NCBI RefSeq assembly: GCF_047971665.1
Contig: NZ_JBKEAA010000002.1
Coordinates: forward strand, 1-51,811
Source: Castellaniella sp047971665
Lineage (GTDB): Bacteria; Pseudomonadota; Gammaproteobacteria; Burkholderiales; Burkholderiaceae_B
DNA: 51,811 nucleotides
Direction of reading: 5' to 3'
The position numbers were made by a program, and so were the translations under genes. Shown in pieces: positions 7,560 through 16,394 of this stretch. Each line of letters starts with the position of its first letter. Position 1 is the stretch's first letter. The notes below the pieces were generated by a model. The model was not told the origin of the DNA, made no database searches, and was given only the letters and a program-made list of their open reading frames with translations.

Positions 7560-9041
7560 ATGCTGCAGACCAAGGAACAGATTTTCGCCCAGGCCCGCGC
7601 GGGCAGTCTGTGGGCCGGCCACCTGATTCCCGGCCATGACGCGCCGGGCGCCCGGATGGACAACACCACGCCGATCGACAACAGCGTGATCGGCGCCATC
7701 GAGTCGGGCACCGCCGCCGACATCGATCTGGCGGTGCGCTCGGCGCGCGCCAGCTTCAAGTCCGGCGAATGGTCGCAGCTCGCCCCCGCCGAGCGCAAGC
7801 GCATCCTGCTGGGATGGGCCGACCTGATGACGGCCCATGCCGAGGAGCTGGCGGCGCTGGATTGCATCGATGCCGGCAAGCCGATCACCGAATGCCTGAA
7901 CACGGACCTGCCGGCCACGCTGGACACGTTCCGCTGGTACGCCGAGGCCATCGACAAGTGCTTTGGCCGGATCGCTCCGACGGGGCCGGCCGCCACCGGC
8001 CTGATCGTCAAGGAGCCCATCGGCGTGGTGGGGGCGGTGCTGCCCTGGAACTTTCCGGCCCAGATGTATGCCTGGAAGGTCGCGCCCGCGCTGGCCGCGG
8101 GCAATTCGGTCATCGTCAAGCCAGCCGAGCTCACCTCCCTGAGTGCCTATCGCATGACGCAGCTGGCCCACGAGGCCGGGGTCCCGGCCTCGGCGCTGCA
8201 ACTGGTGACCGGCCTGGGCGAAACCGTCGGTGAGGCGCTTGGCCGCCATATGGACGTGGATGTGGTGTCCTTCACCGGGTCCACCGAGGTCGGCCGTTAT
8301 TTCCTTAAGTATTCCGCCGAGAGCAATCTGAAGGAAGTCGTCCTGGAATGCGGCGGCAAGAGCCCCCAGGTGATTTTCGACGATGCGGACCTGGACGGCC
8401 TGGTGGATCATGTGCTGGCCGCGGCCTTCTGGAACATGGGTGAGAACTGCAGCTGCGGTTCGCGGCTGATCGTCCAGGCAAGCGTCAAGGACGCGGTGGT
8501 GGACCGCTTGCGTGCCCGCCTGTCGACCTGGAAGGTCGGTTTTCCCACGGACGAGTCCGTGCAGATCGGTCCCATGGTCGAGCGGGCGCATTTCGACAAG
8601 GTGCGCGGCTTTCTGGAGGGCGCGCAGGCCGACGGCGCACGGCTGGCGCATGGCGGCCGCATCCATGCGGAACTGGGCAGCGGCTGGTATGTCGAGCCGA
8701 CCATCTTCGAGGGCGTCACGCGTGAGTCGCGGCTGTTCCGCGAAGAGGTCTTTGGCCCGATCCTGGCGGTGTCCACCTTCGAGACCGAGGCCGAGGCCAT
8801 CGAGCTGGCCAATGACAGCCACTATGGGCTGGCGGCGTCCCTGTACACCCGCGATGTGAGGCGGGCGCAGCGTGTGGCGCGCGCCATCCAGGCCGGGACG
8901 GTGTCGGTCAATGGCTTCTCGGAAGGCGACATCACCACGCCCTTCGGCGGTTACAAGCAATCCGGCTTTGGCGGTCGCGACAATGGCCTGGAGGCCCTGG
9001 ACCAGTATCAGCAGGTCAAGACGATCTGGTATGTGAATTAG
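7560..9041 (+). CDS. NAD(P)-dependent aldehyde dehydrogenase, likely 2-oxoglutarate semialdehyde dehydrogenase
   Basis: The 493-residue protein has all catalytic landmarks of the aldehyde dehydrogenase superfamily: LPWNFPAQ with N164, IVKPAE with K187, FTGSTEVGR at 238-246, ECGGKSP with E263, and the nucleophile C297 in GENCSCGSR. Ten bases and a GAGGAG ribosome site separate it from the preceding lyase gene, so the two are co-transcribed. In the proposed pathway it oxidises 2-oxoglutarate semialdehyde to 2-oxoglutarate. Family members such as PuuC-type enzymes have broad substrates, so the specific assignment rests on context. Confidence 0.9.
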   Translation: MLQTKEQIFAQARAGSLWAGHLIPGHDAPGARMDNTTPIDNSVIGAIESGTAADIDLAVRSARASFKSGEWSQLAPAERKRILLGWADLMTAHAEELAALDCIDAGKPITECLNTDLPATLDTFRWYAEAIDKCFGRIAPTGPAATGLIVKEPIGVVGAVLPWNFPAQMYAWKVAPALAAGNSVIVKPAELTSLSAYRMTQLAHEAGVPASALQLVTGLGETVGEALGRHMDVDVVSFTGSTEVGRYFLKYSAESNLKEVVLECGGKSPQVIFDDADLDGLVDHVLAAAFWNMGENCSCGSRLIVQASVKDAVVDRLRARLSTWKVGFPTDESVQIGPMVERAHFDKVRGFLEGAQADGARLAHGGRIHAELGSGWYVEPTIFEGVTRESRLFREEVFGPILAVSTFETEAEAIELANDSHYGLAASLYTRDVRRAQRVARAIQAGTVSVNGFSEGDITTPFGGYKQSGFGGRDNGLEALDQYQQVKTIWYVN

Positions 9042-9084
9042 CACTGCGCCTCGCGGGCTGCCTGCCGCTCGGATCCGTCCGGCC

Positions 9085-9741
9085 TCAGCCTTCGATCACG
9101 GTGTGGGTGAATTCCATGAGGTAGTCCATCAGCGCATCGGCGCCGGCGATGGCGCGTTCCGGGTCATTGGCGTGGATGCCTTCGGCCAGCATCAGATGGC
9201 AGCGGGCGCCGCGTTCCAGGTCGCCCTCGTGCTGGTAGGCATACCAGAAGCGCCGGCACTGGATGATCATCGGAATGATGGCGTTGACCGCATACGGGTT
9301 GCGGCTGGCCTCGTGCGTGACACGATCCAGCGCCTGGTCGGCCTGCATGTAGCCGGTCAGATCGCCCTGGCGCGCCGCCTCGGTCATGTCGTGCGCGCAT
9401 TGCAGCAGCGCGGTGCGCTGTCCCGCCGTGGCGCGGCGGGCCGCCGACCCGGCGATCAGCCGCTCCAGCACCCGCCGGGTTTCGATCAGGATCAGGTGTT
9501 CGGCGATCCGGATTTCGCTGACGCGCAGTCCGCGGCGGGGCTGCTGCTCGATCAGGCCGCTGGCCACCAGCCGCATCAGGGCTTCGCGGATGGGCGTGCG
9601 GCCCAGGCCGGTCATCTGGATCAGGTCGCTTTCCACGATCGGCTGGTTGGGTTCCAGTTGCAGCGTGGCGATCATCTGCTCGATGCGGTCGTAGGCCGTT
9701 TCGGTGGCGCGGATCTTGATGGTGGGGGAGGAGGAAGTCAT
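9085..9741 (-). CDS. GntR family transcriptional regulator, FCD subfamily
   Basis: This 218-residue protein has an N-terminal winged helix (about 12-75, YDRIEQMIATLQLEPNQPIVESDLIQMTGLGRTPIREALMRL) with the usual GR TPIREAL recognition helix. An all-helical FCD ligand domain follows (EHLILIETRRVLERL, later HDMTEAARQGD). It is last in the minus-strand operon, 25 bases after the epimerase gene, with no strong ribosome site, which suggests low or coupled expression. It probably responds to hydroxyproline or a pathway intermediate and binds the inverted repeats at 3603 and 12018 (inference). Confidence 0.9.
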   Translation of the reverse strand: MTSSSPTIKIRATETAYDRIEQMIATLQLEPNQPIVESDLIQMTGLGRTPIREALMRLVASGLIEQQPRRGLRVSEIRIAEHLILIETRRVLERLIAGSAARRATAGQRTALLQCAHDMTEAARQGDLTGYMQADQALDRVTHEASRNPYAVNAIIPMIIQCRRFWYAYQHEGDLERGARCHLMLAEGIHANDPERAIAGADALMDYLMEFTHTVIEG

Positions 9742-9766
9742 GGCGTGTGAACAGTCCCGGTCCGGG

Positions 9767-10702
9767 TCAGGATGCGATGCCCCACCGGAAGGGGTCGTCG
9801 TCTTGCAGGATGAGCGTGGTCTCGCCGCTGATGTGGGCGTGACCACGCAAGGTCGGGATGATCTCGCCGTGTTCGCCCGGTTCGTAGCTGGCCAGGAATT
9901 GACTGCCAATGATACTGGACTGGCGCCAGACCTGTCCCGCGGCGAGCTTGCCGTCGGCGGCCAGACAGGCCAGTTTGGCGCTGGTGCCGGTCCCGCAGGG
10001 TGAGCGGTCATAGGCCTTGCCGGGGCAGAGCACGAAATTGCGGCTGTCGGCATCCTCGTCGGCGCCGAACAACTCGATATGGTCGATGCGGGCGTCGTTG
10101 CGTCCCCGGATGCCCTGGCTGTCCAGCGCCTGGCAGATGGCCCAGGCATATTCCGTCAGCGCGGCGCGGTCGGCATCGGGACTGACCCGCTCGGGGGCGT
10201 TTACCAGGAAGAACCAGTTGCCGCCCCAGGCGACGTCGCCGCGCACGATGCCGTGGCCCGGTACCTCGACGGCGGCCTCTTTGCGGTAGCGATAGGCGGG
10301 GACGTTGCGGACGCTGACTGAGCCATCGGTGTGCAGGGTGGCGGTCACAGTCCCCACGGGGGTCTCGATGCGGTGTTCGCCCGGCTCGATGCGGCCCAGC
10401 CAGGCCAGCGATGCCAGCAGGCCGATGGTGCCGTGACCGCACATGCCCAGATAGCCGGTGTTGTTGAAGAAAATGACGCCGGCCGTGGCCGCTGGATCGA
10501 CAGGTGCGCACAACAGCGCGCCGACCAGCACGTCATTGCCGCGCGGCTCCAGGATGACGGTCTTGCGCCAGTCGTCGTGCCGTTCGGCCAGCTTTCGGCG
10601 GCGTTCGGCCATGGAGCCCGCGCCCAGGTCGGGAAATCCGTCCAGCACCAGCCGGGTCGGCTCTCCGCCGGTGTGGGAATCCAGGATGGCGATGCGATGC
10701 AT
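9767..10702 (-). CDS. 4-hydroxyproline 2-epimerase (proline racemase family)
   Basis: This 311-residue proline-racemase-fold protein has both catalytic cysteines, C88 in GMCGHGTIG and C236 in SPCGTGTSAK. Two cysteines distinguish racemases/epimerases from the dehydratase branch, in which the second position is usually threonine. The N-terminus HRIAILDSHTGGEPTRLV is the canonical substrate and phosphate-binding start. It converts trans-4-hydroxy-L-proline to cis-4-hydroxy-D-proline, the entry step of the pathway. The ATG at 10702 has GAGGAC upstream. It lies nine bases after the oxidoreductase gene, in the same operon. Confidence 0.92.
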   Translation of the reverse strand: MHRIAILDSHTGGEPTRLVLDGFPDLGAGSMAERRRKLAERHDDWRKTVILEPRGNDVLVGALLCAPVDPAATAGVIFFNNTGYLGMCGHGTIGLLASLAWLGRIEPGEHRIETPVGTVTATLHTDGSVSVRNVPAYRYRKEAAVEVPGHGIVRGDVAWGGNWFFLVNAPERVSPDADRAALTEYAWAICQALDSQGIRGRNDARIDHIELFGADEDADSRNFVLCPGKAYDRSPCGTGTSAKLACLAADGKLAAGQVWRQSSIIGSQFLASYEPGEHGEIIPTLRGHAHISGETTLILQDDDPFRWGIAS

Positions 10703-10711
10703 ATCGAGTCC

Positions 10712-11962
10712 TCAAAAAAAGCGTGCCGGTCGGTAGGGCGTCAGGTCGATGGCGGGGGGCTTGTCGTCGATCAGGTCCCGGATCAGGCGGGCGGTGGCCG
10801 CGGATTGCGTCAGCCCCAGATGACCGTGGCCGAAAGCGTAGAACATGTCCGGATGGCGGCGGGCGCGACCGATCACCGGCAGCGAGTCGGGCAGACTGGG
10901 CCGAAAGCCCATCCACTGCTCGCCGCCTTCGATGCGCAAGGCGGGCAGGAAGGCCTTGGCCTTGTCCAGCATGGCCTGGGCGCGACGGTAGTCGGGAGGA
11001 CGCTTCAGACCGGCCAGTTCGACGGCGCCGCCGACCCGGATGCCGCAGCTCAGCGGCGAGACCACGAAACCATGGTCGGAGAACGTGATCTGGCGGCGCA
11101 GGTCCAGCGCGCCCGGCGGCAAGGTCGTGTTGTAGCCGCGTTCGGTTTCCAGCGGGATCGGATCGCCCAGCAGGCGGCTCAGCTGGTGCGACCAGGCGCC
11201 GGCGGCGATGACGATCCGGCGCGCGGCCAGCGTGGTTCCGTCATCCAGCGCCAGCTCGCCGCCGTGGGCGGCGGGCTCGATGGCGCGGACTTTGCGGCGC
11301 AGCAGCCGGGCGCCCAGCGCCTGGGCCTGCCGGCCGATATCCACTGCCAGCGTCTGCGGGTCATCGACATTGCGCCAGCGGGGGATCAGCATGCCGTGCG
11401 TGAAGCGGGGGGCCAGGCCGGGCTGCAGTTCGGCCAGTTCGGCGCCCTGGACTGGCCGGCTTTCGATGCCGTGGGCGAGTCGCTCGCGGGCGGTTTCCCG
11501 GGCGGCGTCGAAGCGGGTGGCCCCTTCGTAGACTTCCAGCACGCCTTCGGTGCGCAGGTGGCCGTCCAGCCGGGCGCGGGCCAGCATGGACAGCATTTCC
11601 GTCTCGGCCAGACCGATCAGGGCGGCCTGCGCCTGGATGTTGGCGCGGTAGTGTGAGGGCCAGCTGGCCCGCCACAGGCGCAGCAGCCAGGGCGCGATGC
11701 GCGGCAGGTAGGCCGGAGGCAGGCTGAGCGGCCCCAGTGGGTCGAACAGCCAGCGGACGGCCTTGCGGAGGATGCGTGGAGAGGCCAGGGGCAGGATTTC
11801 AGCGAAGGCCAGGGCGCCCGCGTTGCCCCGACTGGCGCCGCTGGCGGGATCGTTGGGCTCGACCACGACGACGTCGTGTCCCGCCTCGCGCAGGTACAGG
11901 GCGCAACTCAGGCCGATGATGCCGCCGCCCACGATGGCGACGTCACAGGAAGAAGCGTTCAT
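10712..11962 (-). CDS. FAD-dependent D-amino acid dehydrogenase, likely cis-4-hydroxy-D-proline oxidising
   Basis: This 416-residue DAO-family protein has the FAD dinucleotide motif VAIVGGGIIGLSCALYL (about 8-24) with an acidic residue ending the second strand (VVVVEPND), a central IVIAAGAWSHQLSRLL and a C-terminal FYAFGHGHLGLTQSAATARLI typical of DadA-like enzymes. As first gene of the operon before the epimerase, it most likely oxidises cis-4-hydroxy-D-proline to the pyrroline substrate of the lyase at 6674. It is a single-polypeptide type; no small-subunit partners are seen. Confidence 0.88.
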   Translation of the reverse strand: MNASSCDVAIVGGGIIGLSCALYLREAGHDVVVVEPNDPASGASRGNAGALAFAEILPLASPRILRKAVRWLFDPLGPLSLPPAYLPRIAPWLLRLWRASWPSHYRANIQAQAALIGLAETEMLSMLARARLDGHLRTEGVLEVYEGATRFDAARETARERLAHGIESRPVQGAELAELQPGLAPRFTHGMLIPRWRNVDDPQTLAVDIGRQAQALGARLLRRKVRAIEPAAHGGELALDDGTTLAARRIVIAAGAWSHQLSRLLGDPIPLETERGYNTTLPPGALDLRRQITFSDHGFVVSPLSCGIRVGGAVELAGLKRPPDYRRAQAMLDKAKAFLPALRIEGGEQWMGFRPSLPDSLPVIGRARRHPDMFYAFGHGHLGLTQSAATARLIRDLIDDKPPAIDLTPYRPARFF

Positions 11963-12017
11963 GATGTGTTCTGGTCGGGGTCCGGGGTGGACCCGATAGC
12001 CAGAATGATTTCACATG

Positions 12018-12050
12018 CGCTATAAATATTCAACCAATATATTTATAGCG
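12018..12050. promoter_or_regulatory. Perfect 12-base inverted repeat, candidate operator of the epimerase operon
   Basis: CGCTATAAATAT (12018-12029) and ATATTTATAGCG (12039-12050) are exact reverse complements nine bases apart, 56 bases upstream of the oxidoreductase start. The core TAAATAT-N9-ATATTTA matches the arm and spacing of the element at 3603-3625 before the TRAP operon. This suggests one dimeric regulator controls both. It is AT-rich in an otherwise GC-rich region and may also overlap the promoter. Confidence 0.65.
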
Positions 12051-12088
12051 TATGCCTTGGACGTCTGACCTGCTGGATGACCTTCGAC

Positions 12089-12110
12089 GGGTGCCGCCGT
12101 GGCGGCACCC
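12089..12110. terminator. Strong hairpin downstream of pntB
   Basis: GGGTGCCGCC and GGCGGCACCC (12089-12098, 12101-12110) are exact complements with only a GT between them. It lies beyond the 3' end of pntB and before the oxidoreductase promoter region. There is no T-run, so it may act as a 3' stabiliser or a factor-dependent terminator rather than a classical one. Confidence 0.4.
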
Positions 12111-12132
12111 GGTCCGGCTCGCCCTTTCCGGC

Positions 12133-12160
12133 CCCGGGAAAGCCCTCAGGCCTTCCCGGG
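12133..12160. terminator. Hairpin immediately after pntB
   Basis: CCCGGGAAAGCC and GGCCTTCCCGGG pair over twelve positions with one mismatch around a CTCA loop, nine bases past the pntB stop. With the second hairpin at 12089 it forms a tandem 3' structure that could end the pnt transcript. No poly-T tract is present. Confidence 0.45.
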
Positions 12161-12169
12161 CGGTCGGGC

Positions 12170-13606
12170 CTATTCCAGCGCCTTGACCATGTCCTCCAGG
12201 ACGTTCTTGGCGTCGCCGAACACCATCTTGGTCTTGTCCATGTAGAACAGCTCGTTGTCCAGACCGGCATACCCGGCCGCCATCGAGCGTTTGTTGACGA
12301 TCACGGTGCGGGCCTTGTAGGCCTCCAGGATCGGCATTCCGGCGATGGGCGAATTGGGATCGTTCTTGGCCGCCGGGTTGACCACGTCGTTGGCGCCCAG
12401 CACCAGCACCACGTCGGTCTGGCCGAATTCGCCGTTGATGTCCTCCATCTCGAACACGTGGTCGTAGGGGACTTCGGCCTCGGCCAGCAGCACGTTCATA
12501 TGCCCGGGCATGCGGCCGGCCACCGGATGGATCGCGTATTTCACCGTCACGCCCTGGGAGGACAGCTTTTCGGCCAGTTCTTTCAGTGCGTGCTGGGCGC
12601 GCGCCACGGCCAGGCCGTAGCCCGGGACGATGGTGACGGTCTCGGCGTTGCTCATGAGGAAGGCGGCGTCGTCGGGGCTGCCCGATTTGACGCTGCGCTG
12701 GGCATCGGACGCGGCGCCCCCGTCCGATGCCTCGGCCCCGACGCCGCCCAGGATCACGTTGAAGAACGACCGGTTCATAGCCTTGCACATGATGTAGGAC
12801 AGGATCGCGCCGGACGAGCCCACCAGCGAACCGGCAATGATCAGCATCGGGTTGTTCAGCGAGAAGCCGATCCCCGCCGCTGCCCAGCCCGAGTAGCTGT
12901 TCAGCATGGAAATCACCACCGGCATGTCGGCGCCGCCGATCGGAATGATGATCAGCACGCCCAGCAGGAAGGCGATGAGGGTCATCAGGATGAAGGGCAG
13001 CCAGGATTGCGTGGCCATGAACCAGAAGCCGCAGGCCAGCATCAGGATCGCCAGCAGCAGGTTCAGCATGTGCTGGCTGGGGAAGACCACCGGCGCCCCC
13101 TGAAACAGGCGGAACCTGTACTTGCCCGAGAGCTTGCCGAAGGCGATCACGGAACCGGAGAACGTGATAGCGCCCACGAAAGTGCCGATGAACAATTCCA
13201 GCCGGTTGCCTGTGGGGATGGGCGCCCCGTTGGCCGCGATGCCGAAAGCATGCGGCTCGGCGACGACCGCGGTGGCGATGGCGACGGCCGCCAGACCGAT
13301 CATGCTGTGCATGAAGGCGATCAGTTCGGGCATTTTGGTCATCTGGACCTTGCGCGCCAGCACGGTGCCGATGGCGCCGCCGATCAGCAGGCCGAGAATG
13401 ACGCGCCCCAGGCCGCCGGCCGTGGCGCCGTCACGGGCCAGTCCGATGATGAGCGCCGCCGTGGTCAGGATGGCAATCGCCATGCCGACCATGCCAAAAG
13501 TATTGCCCCGGCGGGAGGTGGTCGGGTGCGACAGGCCCTTGAGCGCCTGGATGAAACAGACCGAGGCGACCAGATAGAGCAGGGTGACGAGATTGGCCGA
13601 GATCAT
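12170..13606 (-). CDS. pntB: NAD(P) transhydrogenase subunit beta
   Basis: This 478-residue membrane protein starts MISANLVTLLYLVASVCFIQALKGL. It has about nine hydrophobic segments, then the NADP-binding dIII domain with VPGYGLAVARAQHALKELAEKL (about 310-330) and VLGANDVVNPAA. It moves protons while transferring hydride between NADH and NADP+. Its ATG overlaps the stop of pntAB in an ATGA, with GGGAG upstream, so translation is coupled. Confidence 0.96.
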   Translation of the reverse strand: MISANLVTLLYLVASVCFIQALKGLSHPTTSRRGNTFGMVGMAIAILTTAALIIGLARDGATAGGLGRVILGLLIGGAIGTVLARKVQMTKMPELIAFMHSMIGLAAVAIATAVVAEPHAFGIAANGAPIPTGNRLELFIGTFVGAITFSGSVIAFGKLSGKYRFRLFQGAPVVFPSQHMLNLLLAILMLACGFWFMATQSWLPFILMTLIAFLLGVLIIIPIGGADMPVVISMLNSYSGWAAAGIGFSLNNPMLIIAGSLVGSSGAILSYIMCKAMNRSFFNVILGGVGAEASDGGAASDAQRSVKSGSPDDAAFLMSNAETVTIVPGYGLAVARAQHALKELAEKLSSQGVTVKYAIHPVAGRMPGHMNVLLAEAEVPYDHVFEMEDINGEFGQTDVVLVLGANDVVNPAAKNDPNSPIAGMPILEAYKARTVIVNKRSMAAGYAGLDNELFYMDKTKMVFGDAKNVLEDMVKALE

Positions 13607-13911
13607 GCCTGGTCTCCCTTGCGTTCTTTTTTCTTGAACATCTCCAGCATGCGTTGGGTGACCAGAAAGCCGCCAAAGACGTTCACCGCGGCCAGGGCCA
13701 CGGCGAAAACGCCCATGGATTGCGCCAGACCGCCGTCGGTCAGCCCCGTCGCCAGCATGGCGCCGACGATGACGATGGCCGAGATGGCGTTGGTGACGGC
13801 CATCAGCGGTGTGTGCAGCGCGGGAGTCACGTTCCAGACCACGTGGAAGCCGACATAGACGGCAAGCACGAAGATGATGATGTTGATCAGGGTGGGATTG
13901 ACGGCTTCCAT
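13603..13911 (-). CDS. pntAB: NAD(P) transhydrogenase subunit alpha, membrane part
   Basis: The 102-residue protein with about three to four hydrophobic segments (IINIIIFVLAVYVGFHVVW..., ISAIVIVGAMLATGL, ALAAVNVFGGFLVTQRML) corresponds to the separate dII-alpha subunit of three-gene transhydrogenases. It ends in a basic tail KKKERKGD. Its ATG shares one base with the pntAA stop and it overlaps pntB by four bases, so the three genes form a tight operon. Confidence 0.94.
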   Translation of the reverse strand: MEAVNPTLINIIIFVLAVYVGFHVVWNVTPALHTPLMAVTNAISAIVIVGAMLATGLTDGGLAQSMGVFAVALAAVNVFGGFLVTQRMLEMFKKKERKGDQA

Positions 13912-15029
13912 CAGGCGCTCCTTAGAACCTGGCCATCCTTGCAGACCAGGCAGGCGTTGACGATGTCGTCGTCTGCCGGCAGGGCGAAACGGCCCTCGGC
14001 GTCGATGACGAGTTTCAGGAAATCGAGCAGGTTGCGCGCATACAGAGCGGAAGCGTCGGTCGCCAGCAGCGCGGGCAGGTTGGACAGCCCGACCAGGGTG
14101 ACGCCGTCGTGTTCGACGACCTCGCCCGGAACCGACAGCGGGCAGTTGCCGCCGCGCTCCACGGCCAGATCGACGATGACCGAGCCGGGTTTCATGGCGG
14201 CGACCGTATCCGGCTGGATCAGGGTCGGCGCGGGCCGTCCGGGGATCAGGGCGGTGGTGATGACGATGTCGGCCTGTTTGCAGCGCTCGGCCACCAGGGC
14301 GGCCTGCCGTGCCATCCATGCGGCTGGCATGGGCCGGGCATAGCCGCCGACGCCTTGCGCGATTTCGCGTTCCTCGTCGGTTTCGTAGGGCACGTCGATG
14401 AATTTGCCGCCCAGCGACTCGACCTGTTCGCGCGCGGCGGGGCGGACGTCGGACGCCTCGACCACGCTCCCCAGGCGCCGCGCGGTGGCGATGGCCTGCA
14501 GGCCGGCCACGCCCGCGCCCAGGACGACCACGCGGGCCGCCTTCAGGGTGCCGGCGGCGGTCATCATCATGGGGAAGATGCGGCCATAGTATTGTGTGGC
14601 CAGCAGCACGGCCTTGTAGCCGGCCAGGTTGGCCTGGGACGACAGCACGTCCAGACTCTGTGCGCGGGTGGTGCGCGGCGCGGCCTCCAGGGCGAAGGCC
14701 GTCAGGCCGGCACCCGCCAGGGCCTGAAGGCCCTCGGCGTCAAAAGGATCCAGCATGCCGAGCAGTACGGTGCCCGATTTCATGCGGCCCAGTTCGGCCG
14801 CCTGGGGACGGCGGACCTTCAGGACCAGTTCGCTGCCCAGGGCGGCCTCGTTGTCCGCCAGTTCGGCACCCGCCTTTTCGTAGTCCGCATCGGGATGACG
14901 GGCGGCCTTTCCGGCGCCGCGTTCGATCAGTATCCGATGGCCCGCCTGGGCCAGTTTCTTGACGGTTTCGGGTGTGGCGGCGACCCGGGTTTCACCCAGA
15001 AGGGTCTCGCGGGGGATACCTATCTGCAT
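13911..15029 (-). CDS. pntAA: NAD(P) transhydrogenase subunit alpha, NAD-binding part
   Basis: This 372-residue soluble subunit related to alanine dehydrogenase begins MQIGIPRETLLGETRVAATPETV. It carries the NAD-binding loop VVLGAGVAGLQAIATARRLGSVVEASD (about 168-194) and the mobile-loop region FALPADDDIVNACLVCKDG near the end. It binds NAD(H) and works with PntAB and PntB. The ATG at 15029 follows GGGAGG. It is the first gene of the operon. Confidence 0.95.
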   Translation of the reverse strand: MQIGIPRETLLGETRVAATPETVKKLAQAGHRILIERGAGKAARHPDADYEKAGAELADNEAALGSELVLKVRRPQAAELGRMKSGTVLLGMLDPFDAEGLQALAGAGLTAFALEAAPRTTRAQSLDVLSSQANLAGYKAVLLATQYYGRIFPMMMTAAGTLKAARVVVLGAGVAGLQAIATARRLGSVVEASDVRPAAREQVESLGGKFIDVPYETDEEREIAQGVGGYARPMPAAWMARQAALVAERCKQADIVITTALIPGRPAPTLIQPDTVAAMKPGSVIVDLAVERGGNCPLSVPGEVVEHDGVTLVGLSNLPALLATDASALYARNLLDFLKLVIDAEGRFALPADDDIVNACLVCKDGQVLRSA

Positions 15030-15113
15030 GGCGACCTCCCGGCAGGGGTGTGACGGTATTGCGACATGGGGCTTCCTTGGGTTTTATCGGGTTGGAAGGG
15101 GGCGAAACCGGAT

Positions 15114-16394
15114 TCAGCGGCTGGTGTCCAGCGCCTGGCGCAGGTCATCGAGGATATCGTCGATGTGTTCGATGCCGATGGACAGGCGGATCATGTCTTC
15201 ACCGACCCCGGCGCGGGCGAGCTCTTCGGGACTGAGCTGGCGGTGCGTGGTCGAGGCCGGATGGCATGCCAGGGACTTGGCGTCGCCGATGTTCACCAGC
15301 CGGACGATCAGTTGCAGGGCGTCGATGAATCGCGCGCCCGCCGCCAGCCCGCCCTTGATGCCGAAGGACAGGATGCTGGCAGGCAGCCCGCCCATGTATT
15401 TCTGCGCCAGGGCGTGCTCGGGATGGTCCGGCAGGCCGGCATAGTTCACCCAGGCCACTTGCGGGTGATCCTTGAGGAAGCGGGCCACGGCCAGGGCATT
15501 GGCGCAGTGGCGTTCCATGCGCAGCGCCAGGGTCTCGATGCCTTGCAGCACCAGGAAGGCATTGAAGGGAGAAATCGCGCCGCCGGTATTGCGCAGGGGT
15601 ACGACGCGGCAGCGGCCGATGAAGGCGGCCGGACCGAAGGCCTCGGTGTAGACCACGCCGTGATAGGACGGATCCGGCTCGTTGAGCATGGGGAACCGGT
15701 CGCGGTGCTCGGCCCAGGGAAAGGTGCCGGCGTCCACGATGGCCCCGGCGATGCTGGTGCCGTGACCCCCCATGTATTTGGTCAGGGCGTGCACCACGAT
15801 GTCGGCGCCCCACTCGATGGGCCGGCACAGGGCGGGCGAAGCGACCGTGTTGTCCACGATCAGCGGCACGCCGTGGCGATGGGCGGCCTCGGCCAGCGCC
15901 TGGATGTCGATGATGTTACCCGCCGGATTGCCGACGGATTCGCAGAACACCGCGCGGGTGCGCTCGTCGATCAGGGCCTCCAGCGCGGCCACATCGTCAT
16001 GGGGGGCGAAGCGCACCTCCAGACCCTGGCGCGGAAAGGTATGCGCGAACAGGTTGTAGGTGCCGCCGTAGAGTTTGCTGGTGGAGACGATGTTGTCGCC
16101 CGCCTGCGCCAGCGTCTGGATGGCGTAGGTGATGGCCGTCATGCCCGAGGCGACAGCCAGCGCAGCCACGCCACCCTCCAGGGCCGCGACGCGCTCTTCG
16201 AGCACGCCGGTGGTGGGGTTCATGATGCGGGTATAGATGTTGCCCGCGACCTTCAGGTCGAACAGGTCAGCGCCATGCTGGGTGTCGTCGAACGCGTACG
16301 AGGTGGTCTGGTAGATCGGGACGGCGACCGATTTGGTCGTGGGGTCGGGCGAGTAGCCGGCATGGATGGCCAGAGTCTCGAAGCGGCGAGTCAT
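15114..16394 (-). CDS. metY: O-acetylhomoserine aminocarboxypropyltransferase (sulfhydrylase)
   Basis: This 426-residue Cys/Met-metabolism PLP enzyme starts MTRRFETLAIHAGYSPDPTT. It has the long form characteristic of O-acetylhomoserine sulfhydrylases rather than the shorter cystathionine gamma-synthase. The PLP lysine is K206 in HALTKYMGGHG, and ASGMTAITYAIQTLAQAGD marks the cofactor phosphate site. It makes homocysteine from O-acetylhomoserine and sulfide. The start has CAGGAG upstream. The 260-base region before it is AT-rich and contains the short palindrome GAATATATTC at about 16445; no riboswitch fold was recognised. Confidence 0.92.
   Translation of the reverse strand: MTRRFETLAIHAGYSPDPTTKSVAVPIYQTTSYAFDDTQHGADLFDLKVAGNIYTRIMNPTTGVLEERVAALEGGVAALAVASGMTAITYAIQTLAQAGDNIVSTSKLYGGTYNLFAHTFPRQGLEVRFAPHDDVAALEALIDERTRAVFCESVGNPAGNIIDIQALAEAAHRHGVPLIVDNTVASPALCRPIEWGADIVVHALTKYMGGHGTSIAGAIVDAGTFPWAEHRDRFPMLNEPDPSYHGVVYTEAFGPAAFIGRCRVVPLRNTGGAISPFNAFLVLQGIETLALRMERHCANALAVARFLKDHPQVAWVNYAGLPDHPEHALAQKYMGGLPASILSFGIKGGLAAGARFIDALQLIVRLVNIGDAKSLACHPASTTHRQLSPEELARAGVGEDMIRLSIGIEHIDDILDDLRQALDTSR

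Noticed and set aside
12089..12160. Classical rho-independent terminator after pntB.
   Set aside because: Both hairpins lack a following T-run on the pntB strand, so they are recorded only as possible 3' structures.
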